DNA of 57,417 bases from a bacterium (GTDB lineage: Bacteria; Acidobacteriota; Polarisedimenticolia; Polarisedimenticolales; Polarisedimenticolaceae): assembly GCA_024226515.1 (NCBI GenBank), contig JAAELQ010000199.1:1-57417 (forward strand), in the 5' to 3' direction. The notes under the pieces were generated by a model that was not told where the DNA came from, searched no databases, and saw nothing but the letters and a program-made list of their open reading frames with translations. Of this stretch, positions 25,951-35,200 are shown piece by piece (position 1 is the first letter of the stretch; every line of letters begins with the position of its first letter). The translations under genes were made by a program, and so were the position numbers.

Positions 25951-27536
25951 TCGTCGTCGTCGGATCGGGCCCCGCGGGCGTCATGTGCGCCGCGGCCCTG
26001 CGGCGGCGGGGGTGCGAGGTCACGCTGCTCGACGGCGGACTCGACCTCGAGCCCGAGCGGCGGCAACGGCTCGATCGACTGCGCCGCACCGATCCGGAGA
26101 CCTGGCCCGACGACTGGCTGCAGGAGATACGCGAGGCGACGGTCGCGAAGGCCGGCGGCGTCCCGCTGAAGCTGGTCTCGGGCTCGGACTACCCCTATCG
26201 CGACGTCGAGCGGCTGACGCCGTTCAGCAACCGGCGCTGCTCCTCGCGCCCCACGCTGGCGCGCGGCGGGTTCAGCTCGATCTGGGGCGCGGCCGTGATG
26301 CCCTACGCGTCGCGCGACATCGAGGATCACTGGCCGCTGCGCGTCGCGGACCTCGAGCCGCACTACCGCTCGGTCTTCGAGCGGGCGCCGCTGTCCGCGG
26401 TGGAAGACGACCTGGCGGCAGGGTTCCCGCTGTACTCGGAGTCTCACCCGCCGTTGGAGTCCAGCGCGACCGCCGACGCGATGCTGCGCAGCCTCGACGG
26501 CGCGCGCGGCGAGCTGCGGCGGCGCGGGGTGACGCACGGGAGGTCTCGACTCGCCGTGCGCGCGCAGGACGACGACAGCGGGCCGGGTTGCATCTACTGC
26601 GGAATGTGCCTGCACGGCTGCCCCCACGAGCTGATCTACAACTCGGCGACCACGCTCGACGAGCTGCGCCGCGACGGATTGCAGTACGGCGGCGACCGCG
26701 TCGTGCGCCGGGTCGAGGAGCACGACGACGCCGTCACGCTGCACTGCGTCTCGCGCGCGGACGGGGTGACGTCGCGCATCGACGCAGAGCGCGTCTACAT
26801 CGCGGCCGGCGTGCTGGGCACGACGCGCATCCTGCTCGAGTCGCTGAACGCCTTCGACCGCACGCTGCCGATGCTCGACTCGCAGTACTGGCTGCTGCCG
26901 CTGCTGCGACGCGCGGCGGACGGCGACCCGTCGCACGAGGCGCTGCACACGCTGGCGCAGCTGTTCCTGGAGATCGACGACCCGGCCGTCAGCGGTCGAA
27001 CGGTGCACCTGCAGCTCTACACGTACAACGACCTGTACCGACGCGCCGTGCGCTCGACGTTCGGGCCGCTGGGCGGCCTGGCCCAGCGCCTCGGCGCCGG
27101 CCTGCTGCGGCGGCTGGTTCTGGTTCAGGGTTACCTGCACTCGGAGGAGTCCCCGCGGATCGACGTCACGCTGCGCCGCGGGAACGCGGGCGCCTCGTCC
27201 ACGCTGGAGCTGCGCCAGGTCGACAACCCGACGACGCGACCGACGCTGCGCCGCGTCGTGAAACGACTGCACGAGCTGCGTCGAGCCATCGGCGCGAGTC
27301 CCGTGCGCCCGCTGCTGCGCGTCGCCCCCGCCGGGCGCGGCTTTCACAGCGGCGGCACGTTCCCCATGCGCGAGACGCCGGGGCCGTTCCAGTCCGACCT
27401 GCTCGGACGGCCGCACGGCCTCTCGCGCGTGCACGCCGTCGACGCAACCGTCTTTCCCAGCGTCCCCGCGACGACGATCACGTTGAGCGTGATGGCCAAC
27501 GCGCACCGCATCGGCAGCACGCCGGTGGAGGATTGA
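25947..27536 (+). CDS. GMC-type FAD oxidoreductase with a ferredoxin-like Cys motif
   Basis: A 529-residue flavoprotein. The FAD-binding start is VVVGSGPAGVMCAAAL. The C-terminal GMC signature is HSGGTFPM followed by VHAVDATVFPSVPATTITLSVMANA. In the middle, C215, C218, C221 and C225-Pro form CxxCxxCxxxCP, the pattern of a [4Fe-4S] ferredoxin site, which is unusual for GMC enzymes. It may oxidise a sugar or polyprenol alcohol. The GTG start overlaps the previous stop by four bases, and the epimerase begins one base after its own stop. Confidence 0.82.
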   Translation: MIVVVGSGPAGVMCAAALRRRGCEVTLLDGGLDLEPERRQRLDRLRRTDPETWPDDWLQEIREATVAKAGGVPLKLVSGSDYPYRDVERLTPFSNRRCSSRPTLARGGFSSIWGAAVMPYASRDIEDHWPLRVADLEPHYRSVFERAPLSAVEDDLAAGFPLYSESHPPLESSATADAMLRSLDGARGELRRRGVTHGRSRLAVRAQDDDSGPGCIYCGMCLHGCPHELIYNSATTLDELRRDGLQYGGDRVVRRVEEHDDAVTLHCVSRADGVTSRIDAERVYIAAGVLGTTRILLESLNAFDRTLPMLDSQYWLLPLLRRAADGDPSHEALHTLAQLFLEIDDPAVSGRTVHLQLYTYNDLYRRAVRSTFGPLGGLAQRLGAGLLRRLVLVQGYLHSEESPRIDVTLRRGNAGASSTLELRQVDNPTTRPTLRRVVKRLHELRRAIGASPVRPLLRVAPAGRGFHSGGTFPMRETPGPFQSDLLGRPHGLSRVHAVDATVFPSVPATTITLSVMANAHRIGSTPVED

Positions 27537-27537
27537 C

Positions 27538-28392
27538 GTGACGCGCGTCGCCGCCGTCACCGGTGCGCGAGGCTTTCTCGGGTCGCGTCTGGTGCGGCAC
27601 CTGCGCGGCGCCGGCTGGCGCGTGCTGGAGCTGCGGCGCGACGGCGCAGGAGGCGACGACGCGCACCCCTTCACACTCGACGGGCCGTGGCCCGTCGAGG
27701 TGCTACGAGGCGTCGATCTACTGCTGCACGCGGCGTACGACCCGCGACCGGTCGAGTGGGACGATATCCGCCGCGTCAACGTCGAGGGCTCGCGCGCGCT
27801 GTTCGACGCCGCCGTGGCGGCGGGCGTGCGCAACGCGGTTCACGTTTCGACGATGAGCAGCTTCGAGGGCTGTCGCTCGCTCTACGGCCGGGCCAAGCTG
27901 GACACGGAGCGGCTGGCGGCGGAACGCGGCTTTCGCGTCGTGCGACCGGGTCTGGTCTACGGCCGCGACGCGGGAGGCACCGTGGGCGCGCTGACGCGGC
28001 TGGTCCGACTGTCCCCGTTGCTGCCGCTGGTCGGCTCGGGCCGCCACGAGCTGTACCTCGTACACGTCGAGGACCTGTGCCGCCTGATCGTCGAGCTGGG
28101 CGACGCGGACGGGACCGAGCCCGTCGTTGCGGCGCACGAGCGGCCGCTGCGCTTCGTCGAGATCCTGCGCACGCTGGCCCGGGCCCAGGGGCGGCGCGTC
28201 CTGTTTCTGCCCGTGCCGTGGCGGCTGATCTGGCTCAAGCTGCGCGTGCTGGAGGGTCTCGGTCTGCGCGTCGGCTTCCGCGCCGACAGCGTCCTGAGCC
28301 TAGTCAACCAGCAGGCCGGGCCCGATTTCTCGGCCACGCGCAACCTGTCGACCCCGCTGCGGGCATTTGACGAGCAAACGGCTCTCGATTGA
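27538..28392 (+). CDS. NAD-dependent epimerase/dehydratase (extended SDR)
   Basis: A 284-residue Rossmann enzyme acting on a nucleotide sugar or similar substrate. The NAD-binding motif is TGARGFLG at residues 8-15 and the catalytic pair is Tyr116 and Lys120 (YGRAK), preceded by STMSS. It is shorter than full sugar epimerases (about 310-340 residues), so it may be a reductase-type member. Its position between the GMC oxidoreductase and the glycosyltransferase suggests that the three modify and transfer one sugar. Confidence 0.85.
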   Translation: MTRVAAVTGARGFLGSRLVRHLRGAGWRVLELRRDGAGGDDAHPFTLDGPWPVEVLRGVDLLLHAAYDPRPVEWDDIRRVNVEGSRALFDAAVAAGVRNAVHVSTMSSFEGCRSLYGRAKLDTERLAAERGFRVVRPGLVYGRDAGGTVGALTRLVRLSPLLPLVGSGRHELYLVHVEDLCRLIVELGDADGTEPVVAAHERPLRFVEILRTLARAQGRRVLFLPVPWRLIWLKLRVLEGLGLRVGFRADSVLSLVNQQAGPDFSATRNLSTPLRAFDEQTALD

Positions 28393-28442
28393 TTGCCCGT
28401 CAATCCGTGCATTCCGCGCGGATTCGCGTTAGCTTCTCGCTT

Positions 28443-29606
28443 ATGTCCGAGCCGAAGTACTCCATCTCGTTCGTCATCCCCTGCCTCAACGAGGAGGAGA
28501 CGCTGCCGCTGGTGCTGGAGAAGATCAACCGGCTGCGCAAGACGACCTTCACCGACCGGCCGACCGAGATCGTCGTCTCGGACAACGGCAGCACCGACCG
28601 CTCGGTCGAGATCGCCGAGAGCATGGACGCCCGCGTCGCCCATTGCCCCGTGCGCGGCTACGGCGCCGCGCTGCAGTGGGGCATCCGCAACGCGGCGCAC
28701 GACGTCGTCATCTTCGCCGACGCCGACGACACCTATGACTTCCTCGACTCGCCCAAGCTGGTCGCCGAGCTCGAGCAGGGCTACGACCTCGTCTTCGGCT
28801 CGCGCCTCGACGGCGACATCAAGCCCGGCGCCATGCCGTTCCTGCACCGCCGCCTCGGCACGCCCGTGCTGAACTTCTTCATCAACGCGCTGCACGCCCG
28901 CGACGGCAACAAGGTGCGCGACTGCAATTCCGGCTTCCGCTGCTTCAAGCGCGAGGCGTTCAACTCGTGGGGCGTCGAGAGCACCGGCATGGAGTTCGCC
29001 TCCGAGATGCTGGTCAAGGCGTTGAAGAACAACGCGCGCATGTCGCAGGTGCCGATCACGCTGTCCCCCGACAGACCCGGGCGCGAGCCGCACCTGCGCA
29101 CCTGGCGCGACGGCATGCGGCATCTGCTGCAGGTGTTCCTCGAGGCGCCGCACTTCTTTCATCACGTGGGACTGGCCGCCGTCGCCCTGAGCTGGGTCCT
29201 GCTGCTCGCCGGCTGGCGCATCGGCCCGTTCGTCCTCGGCTTCGCGTCGGTCTTCGGCCTGCACACGATGATGTTCGCGCTGCTGGGCAGCCTGTTCGGA
29301 CTGACGCTGTGGGGCGTCGGGCTGCTGCTGTCGGCGATGGTCGAGTCGAAGCAGTGGATCTACCGCAAGCTATTGCAGCTGGGCGAGGGACAGCTGTTCT
29401 GGGTGTCGTGCGCCTTCGGCGCCGTCAGCCTCGGCTTCTTCGTTGCCATCGTCGTGCGCTGGGCCGCCAACGGCTTCAAGCACCTCGCGCTGGAGCGCGA
29501 GACGATGCTGCTGATCGCGTTCGGGGCCAATGGGCTGCTGTTCGTGGCGCATGTTCTGACGGCCCACCTGATTAAGCAAATGCGATCCAAGCTGCCTAGC
29601 TCGTAA
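28443..29606 (+). CDS. Family 2 glycosyltransferase with C-terminal membrane helices
   Basis: A 387-residue enzyme of the dolichyl/polyprenyl-phosphate mannose synthase type. The N-terminal GT-A domain has SFVIPCLNEEETLPLVLEKI, VVSDNGSTDRS and the metal motif DADD at 93-96. About four membrane helices follow residue 235. It probably transfers a sugar from a nucleotide donor to a polyprenyl phosphate. The start is uncertain. The ATG at 28443 begins right at the domain but lacks a clear ribosome site. A TTG at 28389 would overlap the epimerase stop as TTGA, like the other coupled starts of this operon, and add 18 residues. Confidence 0.88.
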   Translation: MSEPKYSISFVIPCLNEEETLPLVLEKINRLRKTTFTDRPTEIVVSDNGSTDRSVEIAESMDARVAHCPVRGYGAALQWGIRNAAHDVVIFADADDTYDFLDSPKLVAELEQGYDLVFGSRLDGDIKPGAMPFLHRRLGTPVLNFFINALHARDGNKVRDCNSGFRCFKREAFNSWGVESTGMEFASEMLVKALKNNARMSQVPITLSPDRPGREPHLRTWRDGMRHLLQVFLEAPHFFHHVGLAAVALSWVLLLAGWRIGPFVLGFASVFGLHTMMFALLGSLFGLTLWGVGLLLSAMVESKQWIYRKLLQLGEGQLFWVSCAFGAVSLGFFVAIVVRWAANGFKHLALERETMLLIAFGANGLLFVAHVLTAHLIKQMRSKLPSS

Positions 29607-29731
29607 CCCGTTTCCCGTGCCGTGCATTGCACCTCGCATCGCACAGGTGGGTGAACATGTTACGATCGCGATTGTCAGGTAAGGCATCGCGAAGCGGAAC
29701 AAACAGTCCAACTTCAGGTAGAGTCCAGCCA

Positions 29732-30559
29732 ATGCAGACCCGGATTCTCAGTGCGTTCGTCGTTGGCGTGCTTCTGCTAACGAGCGTACTTGCGACAGAA
29801 CCTCCGTCCGTCGATGCCGATGCGGGGTTCGAGTTCGAGTTGAAGGCAGCGGTTCCTGCTGATGTGGGGAACAGCGTGGCCCCCGCGCTGATCGTGCGGT
29901 GCAGGGAAGGCTCGTTCGAACTGCTGTTGTCGACGGAGAAGGTCGCTCAGAGCGAGGCTCCGCGCGCTCGCGTGTCAGTGAGCTTCGACGAAGGTGGGCC
30001 GGGCGAACACACGCTGACTCGCGATCCACTGGGGCGTGGTTTCGTCTTCCCGGATCCAGAGCGGGTTCTGAGTCGAGCTTTACAAAGCGAACGACTCGAT
30101 CTGGACGTGCTGGCACCGGGTTCTCTCAGCGATGAAGCTACGTTTCAGCTCTTGGACCTTGCCGGTCATCTGGAAACGCAGGATGCCTGCCCGATTCCCG
30201 ATGCAAGCGGAGGTGCGAGCGACCCGCTTCTGGCCGGGGTTGGCGGTGTCAGCAACCCCGTTCTGATCACGGAGACCAAGTCCAATCCGGCCTACCCGCA
30301 TCAGGCTAGGGAGGCCAAGGTCTCGGGCTCCGTCATCCTGAAAGCCGTTATCGACGAGGGTGGAATCGTCAGGCGTGCAGAAGTGCTGCGTTCTTCGCGA
30401 CCGGGCTACGGGTTCGAAGAGTCAGCGATCTTGGCGGTCAAGCGGTGGAGGTACCGCCCCGCACTTCTGAACGGTGAGCCGGTCAAGGTCTATTTCACCG
30501 TGTTCGTCGAATTCAAGGCGCGTGGCAAGCCCAAGAAGAAGAGAAAGAAGAAGCGGTAG
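29732..30559 (+). CDS. Exported TonB C-terminal domain protein with polybasic tail
   Basis: A 275-residue protein starting at the ATG at 29732 with a signal peptide (MQTRILSAFVVGVLLLTSVLA). Residues of about 185-260 form a TonB C-terminal domain: NPAYPHQAREAKVSGSVILK, GGIVRRAEVLRSS and AVKRWRYRPALLNGEPV. The middle has no assigned domain. The last residues are strongly basic (KPKKKRKKKR). Genuine TonB has an uncleaved anchor and a proline-rich spacer; here neither is clear and no ExbB or ExbD is nearby, so this is a TonB-family periplasmic protein rather than the energy transducer. The base composition looks slightly less GC-rich than that of the surroundings. Confidence 0.8.
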   Translation: MQTRILSAFVVGVLLLTSVLATEPPSVDADAGFEFELKAAVPADVGNSVAPALIVRCREGSFELLLSTEKVAQSEAPRARVSVSFDEGGPGEHTLTRDPLGRGFVFPDPERVLSRALQSERLDLDVLAPGSLSDEATFQLLDLAGHLETQDACPIPDASGGASDPLLAGVGGVSNPVLITETKSNPAYPHQAREAKVSGSVILKAVIDEGGIVRRAEVLRSSRPGYGFEESAILAVKRWRYRPALLNGEPVKVYFTVFVEFKARGKPKKKRKKKR

Positions 30560-30597
30560 TTGCCTGGCATCTGAGGCTGTCGTGCGCGAGCCAGGGC

Positions 30598-30706
30598 GAG
30601 CACCACCGGCTCGAAGATCGGGATGCGGCCTTCCTCGGCCGAGACACCGGAGAAGCCCGGGAGCAAGGCACCGCAGGAGTCGTGTCAGGCTGAAGAAGCG
30701 ATGCAA
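30598..30706 (-). pseudogene. Decayed N-terminal fragment of a beta-helix secreted protein gene
   Basis: On the minus strand one frame reads GALLPGFSGVSAEEGRIPIFEPVV. This closely matches the start of the beta-helix protein at 47373, AGAEEGKIPIFEPTVI, including a shared 18-base run. The signal-peptide-like start (a TTG at 30706, then HRFFSLTRLL) is in another frame, so a one-base shift separates it from the conserved part. The match ends after EPVV. It is best read as a relic of a deleted paralogue, lying between two genes that face each other. Confidence 0.45.
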
Positions 30707-30747
30707 GTCCGGATGCGGTGACGGATGTCACCCGGCAGCGGCTCAAG

Positions 30748-32004
30748 CTAGGCGCTCGGCCTACCCGAGCGACGCGCGCGCCGATGGGCGTCGATCTCTC
30801 TCGCGGCCTTGAAGCCCCGATCGCGCAACGCGAAGCCGACCAGACGCTTCTTGTCCATGATGAAGACTCGCTTGCCGTAGCGGCGCAGGGCGGCACGGTC
30901 GATTTCGAAACCGAGTCCGGGCCCGGTCGGAAACTCGAGCTCACCGCGGTCGTGAACGAAGGGCCGTAACAGGACGGCGTCGCGTGCCGACGGCACCCAG
31001 CCCGGAGGGTCGAGGGGATACTCGAGCTCCTTGTCGTCCGCAAAGCCGCTGGCAGCCATCAACTGCAGGTTCGCCGCGAAGCCGAAGCCGTTCGTCCATG
31101 TGTGCGGCGTGTACTGCAGGCCATGCTGCCTGCACAGTCCGGCGATCTCGAACGTCTGAGCGATCCCTCCCGTGAACACCGCATCCGGCTGGAAGATGTC
31201 GTAGCACCTGCGTTCGATCATCATCTTCAGCTCCGGCAACCCACCCGTGTGGATCTCGCCGCCGCTGATCGGCACCGTGCTGTAGGCGGCGAGTTCGGCG
31301 AGTGCGTCGTACTCGTCCATCGGCAGCGGCTCCTCCAGCCACGCGACGCCCGCATCGGCGCAGACATCGGCAAACCGTTTGGCGCGGGCCAGGTCCCACC
31401 GGGGTGCATCTGCGATGGCCGCGACGCGCCAGGCCTGGTTGGCGTCGACGCCGATCTTCATCTTGTCGCCGATCGCCTTGGCCGTGCGTACGACCTGGTC
31501 GATGTCCTCTTTCTCGTCAAAGGCGTGGACGCGCAGCTTGATGCAGCGGAAGCCTTCTTCGTAACGCGCCTCCGCCTCTTCGATCCGTTCTTCGGCACGC
31601 TTGACCTCACCCGTCGAGGCGTAGAGCTTGATGCGACGCGGCGTACCACCCAGCAGTTCGCAGATCGACTGGTTCGCCAACTTGCCCTTGATGTCCCAGA
31701 ACGCCGGCTCGACCCACCAGTTGCGCAAGCCGAGATACGACATCTCGCGCAAGCGCTGTTGCATCGTGGGGATGTCGGTCGGGTCCTCGCCGATCACGTA
31801 CGGTGCGATCAGATAGCCCATCGCTTCCCGCTCGCGACCCATGGCAGGCCCGGCGGCCCAGCCGTCGACACCGTCGTCGGTCGTGATCCGGATCAGATCG
31901 AAGCGGTTCTCGTTTTGCGGGAAACCGGGGATCCAGCTCGGGTAGAACGTGGCCGGCAGCGGGGCGCGGACATGGTACATCTCGACTCGGGCGATTGCGG
32001 TCAT
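30748..32004 (-). CDS. Enolase-superfamily (mandelate racemase/muconate lactonizing) protein, probable sugar-acid dehydratase
   Basis: A 418-residue enzyme. The three metal ligands are Asp187 (GVDANQAW), Glu224 (WLEEPL) and Glu250 (SGGEIH). The second-strand motif is Lys156-Leu-Arg158. A His-Asp dyad is made by Asp274 (QPDAVF) and His301 (TPHTW), which places it near the mandelate racemase subgroup. Many such enzymes dehydrate acid sugars. The C-terminal 25 residues are a basic tail (RRARRSGRPSA). The ribosome site before the ATG at 32004 is weak. Which sugar acid is used cannot be told. Confidence 0.87.
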   Translation of the reverse strand: MTAIARVEMYHVRAPLPATFYPSWIPGFPQNENRFDLIRITTDDGVDGWAAGPAMGREREAMGYLIAPYVIGEDPTDIPTMQQRLREMSYLGLRNWWVEPAFWDIKGKLANQSICELLGGTPRRIKLYASTGEVKRAEERIEEAEARYEEGFRCIKLRVHAFDEKEDIDQVVRTAKAIGDKMKIGVDANQAWRVAAIADAPRWDLARAKRFADVCADAGVAWLEEPLPMDEYDALAELAAYSTVPISGGEIHTGGLPELKMMIERRCYDIFQPDAVFTGGIAQTFEIAGLCRQHGLQYTPHTWTNGFGFAANLQLMAASGFADDKELEYPLDPPGWVPSARDAVLLRPFVHDRGELEFPTGPGLGFEIDRAALRRYGKRVFIMDKKRLVGFALRDRGFKAAREIDAHRRARRSGRPSA

Positions 32005-32018
32005 GGCTCGGTCGAGGA

Positions 32019-32159
32019 CTATTCGTCTTCGAGGACGTCCAGATCGGCGAGACCCTTCGGTCGTCCGGACGCGCGCTTGTTGCGGATCAGGTCCTCGCGG
32101 CCGAGGAACGAACTCGCGCGCCTCCGCTTGTCGTCCTCGTGTGTAGGCATCACGGCCAT
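32019..32159 (-). CDS. Possible 46-residue basic/acidic protein
   Basis: An open frame from ATG at 32159 (or a second ATG at 32150) to TAG at 32021-32019, lying 14 bases before the enolase-superfamily gene. The product is highly charged, with a KRRRASS stretch, then GREDLIRNKRASGRPKGLAD and an acidic end VLEDE. I do not recognise it. No ribosome site is visible, so it could be a chance frame in the leader of the enolase-superfamily gene. The regular charged pattern and clean stop favour a real small gene slightly. Confidence 0.35.
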   Translation of the reverse strand: MAVMPTHEDDKRRRASSFLGREDLIRNKRASGRPKGLADLDVLEDE

Positions 32160-32203
32160 TTTAGCATCATGCGGCCCAGGCGACGGTCAGGGCAACTGAC
32201 GAG

Positions 32204-35200
32204 CTACGGACAGCTCGCGCCCGACCGCGGCAACCCGTCCTCACCCGCCCCCATCGTCGATGCAACGCCGGGACAAGAGTTCTCGACCCGGATCAGGAAG
32301 TAGTCGACGTCGTTCGGCCCGGGATCGTGCGTGTCGGTGCAGGCCGTGTCGACATCGTCCGCCTCGAGGCACTCCGCCGAACCGTAGAAATCGTCGGGAC
32401 TCATCGAGCGCAGCGCGTCGTACCACACGCTGTCGGCACCGGGATGCTCGGGGGGCGACCAGCTCAGCGACGTCGTGCCCGCCGCGTGCGTCAGACGCAG
32501 CGAGTCGAGCGCGCGGGGCGCCGACCACAGCGACGCGTCCGCCGGCGCGCAGTCGAGATCGTCCGCGCACAGGTCGCCGTCGGCATCGCACGAGCCGGTG
32601 CAGGTCGTATCGCACTCATCCGGCACGCCGTTGCCGTCGCAGTCGACGCTCGCTCCGTCGCGCAGGTCGCAGACGTCGCCGATCCCGTTGAGGTTGCAGT
32701 CGTCGAGGCAAACGTCCGGCATCCCTTCTCCGTTACAGTCGTCGGACAGATTGCGGTACCAGGTCACGTCCTCGATGTAGAAGAAATCGCCGGCCGTGAC
32801 GACGTCGTTGTCGCCGTCGCCGTCCAGATCCGCCGCACGAACCCAGACGGCCTCGATGTACTCGTCGACCAGCAGGAACTCGGGCCCGAACCCGCCCGTT
32901 CCGTCGTTGAGGGCGGCGTAGGTGCGGGCTCCGGTCGTCGTGCCGGCGACCACGTCCAGGTCGCCGTCGCCGTCGAGGTCCGTGGCGACGAGCGACCAGC
33001 AGAACTGGATGGGCATGACGTCTTCCGCTGCGCCGAACGTCCCGGCCCCGTCGAGGTTCCTGAACAGGACGATCTTCCTCGGTGAGTTGTCGGAGACCAG
33101 CAGGTCGGGATCTCCGTCGCCGTCCATGTCGGCGACGAAGACGCCGTAGCTGATGCCCGTCTGCAGCGGCCGCGCGGCGAAGCTGCCGTTGCCGTCCGTG
33201 TTCTCGTACCAGCTACGGGGCGTGACCAGATCGCGATCGCCGTCCCCGTCGAGATCCGCGGCCCGGACGACGTAGGCTCCCACCGACGGTCCGCCGTCGG
33301 CGACGATCGTGCGCGCGCTCCACGACTGGGCTCCGCCTAGGTTGCGGTACCAGACCAGCCTGGCACCGAATCCCGCGCTGTGCGCCACGTCCATGTCCCC
33401 GTCTCCGTCGAGGTCCGCGGAGTAGACCCAGTCGACGTCGTCGGCGACCGTGGAGATGTTCACGGCTGCGGCGAAGGCGCCGGCCCCGTCGAGGTTCTCG
33501 TGCCACGACACGTGGTCGCCGGCGCCCACGAGGAGATCGAGGTCGCCGTCCACGTCGAGGTCCACCGGGTGGATCGAGTACGGCGTCAGCCCCGGCACGT
33601 TGTGCTCCGCGCCCACCGGATCGCCCCCCGCGTTCTCGTACCAGGTCACACCGATGCGCCCCGTGATGACGTCGACATCACCGTCGCCGTCGAGATCGCC
33701 GACGGCCAGGGTCCTCGCGGGAGGGCCGACGTCCGCGGATTCGAACGCCAGCTCGGTCTCGCACGAGTCGGGAATCTCGTTTCCGTCGCAGTCCGATTCA
33801 TCTCCGCTGAGGATCTCGCAGATGTCGGCGAGGTAGTTCGCGTTACAGTCGGCCTCGCAGCCGTCCGGCAGGCCGTCGCCGTCGCAGTCGGGGTCGCAGA
33901 GGTCGGGCACGCCGTTGAAGTCGCAGTCCGCGTGCGTGCCGGCGTCGATGTCGCACGTATCGGTGACGCCGTTGTCGTCGCAGTCGGCCTCGCACTCGTC
34001 GGGCACGCCGTTCGTGTCGCAATCCGTGGCGGCGCCCGCCAGGATCTCGCACAGATCCGACTGACCGTTGGCGTTGCAGTCGGGCTCGCACTCGTCCGGG
34101 ACGCCGTCGGCGTTACAATCGAGGCTGGCGCCCGCGTCGATGTCGCAGCTGTCGGCCGCGCCGTTCCCGTTGCAATCGGGCTCGCACTCGTCCGGAGCTC
34201 CGTCGCCCGTGCAGTCCGTGCTGATGCCCTCCGCGATGTCGCAGAAGTCCAGCGAGCCGTTGACGTTGCAATCGTGATCCATACCGCGGCGCAGGATGAC
34301 GCCGTCGGAGATATGGCTCGTGATCACCTCCGACGCGCCGTCGCCGTCCACGTCGGCGACGACGTTCGAGAACCCGTAGTCGTCGAACAGGATCGCCGGA
34401 GGCCGCAACTCGCCGCCCTGGCCGGGGTTCTCGTACCACACCGTCCCGAACGAGAATCCCTGAAGGAGATCCTGGCTGTCCCACAGCGCACCCAGGACGT
34501 CGTTGTCTCCGTCCAGGTCGAGGTCGCCGATCGTCACGGAGTAGCCGGCTCCGATCGAGAGCTGATGCGCAGTCGAACCGTCGATCCCGAAGTCGCCGCC
34601 ACCCAGGTTCTCGAACCAGGCCGTCGCATCGTCCCACCCCGTCGCGATGTCCGTGTCGCCGTCGCCGTCGATGTCGGCCGCCGCGATGTCGAACCAGTTG
34701 GCGTCGGGCGCATCCAGACCTTCGATGATGATGTGCTCGGTCCAGCCCTGCTGCGGAACCCCCGGATTCTCGTACCAGGACACGTGGCCGACGTAGTTGA
34801 TGCTCGTCGTCGTCACGGCATCCGGATCCCCGTCGCCGTCGACGTCGGCGGTCACGATGTTGACCGCGGAGGCGGCGTAGGGGCCGATGGGATATCTCGG
34901 TCCGAACGTAACGACTCCGGAGTCGTTCTCCTGCCAGTGGATCGCGGGCCCATCGCTGCTCAGGACGTCGAGATCTCCATCGCCGTCCAGGTCCGCCGTG
35001 ACGCCCTTCGTGAACCACGCGATCGGATCGACCTGACGCGGCGGCCCGAAGCTGCCCCGGCCGTCGGTGTTCTCGTACCAGTTGAGTCCCTCGCCCGCAC
35101 CAGCGTCGCCGTACGCACCCACCAGCACATCGGTGTCCCCGTCGGCATCGATGTCCGCCAGATCCAGCGACAGGACGACGTTGAACGCGTTGCCGATGAG

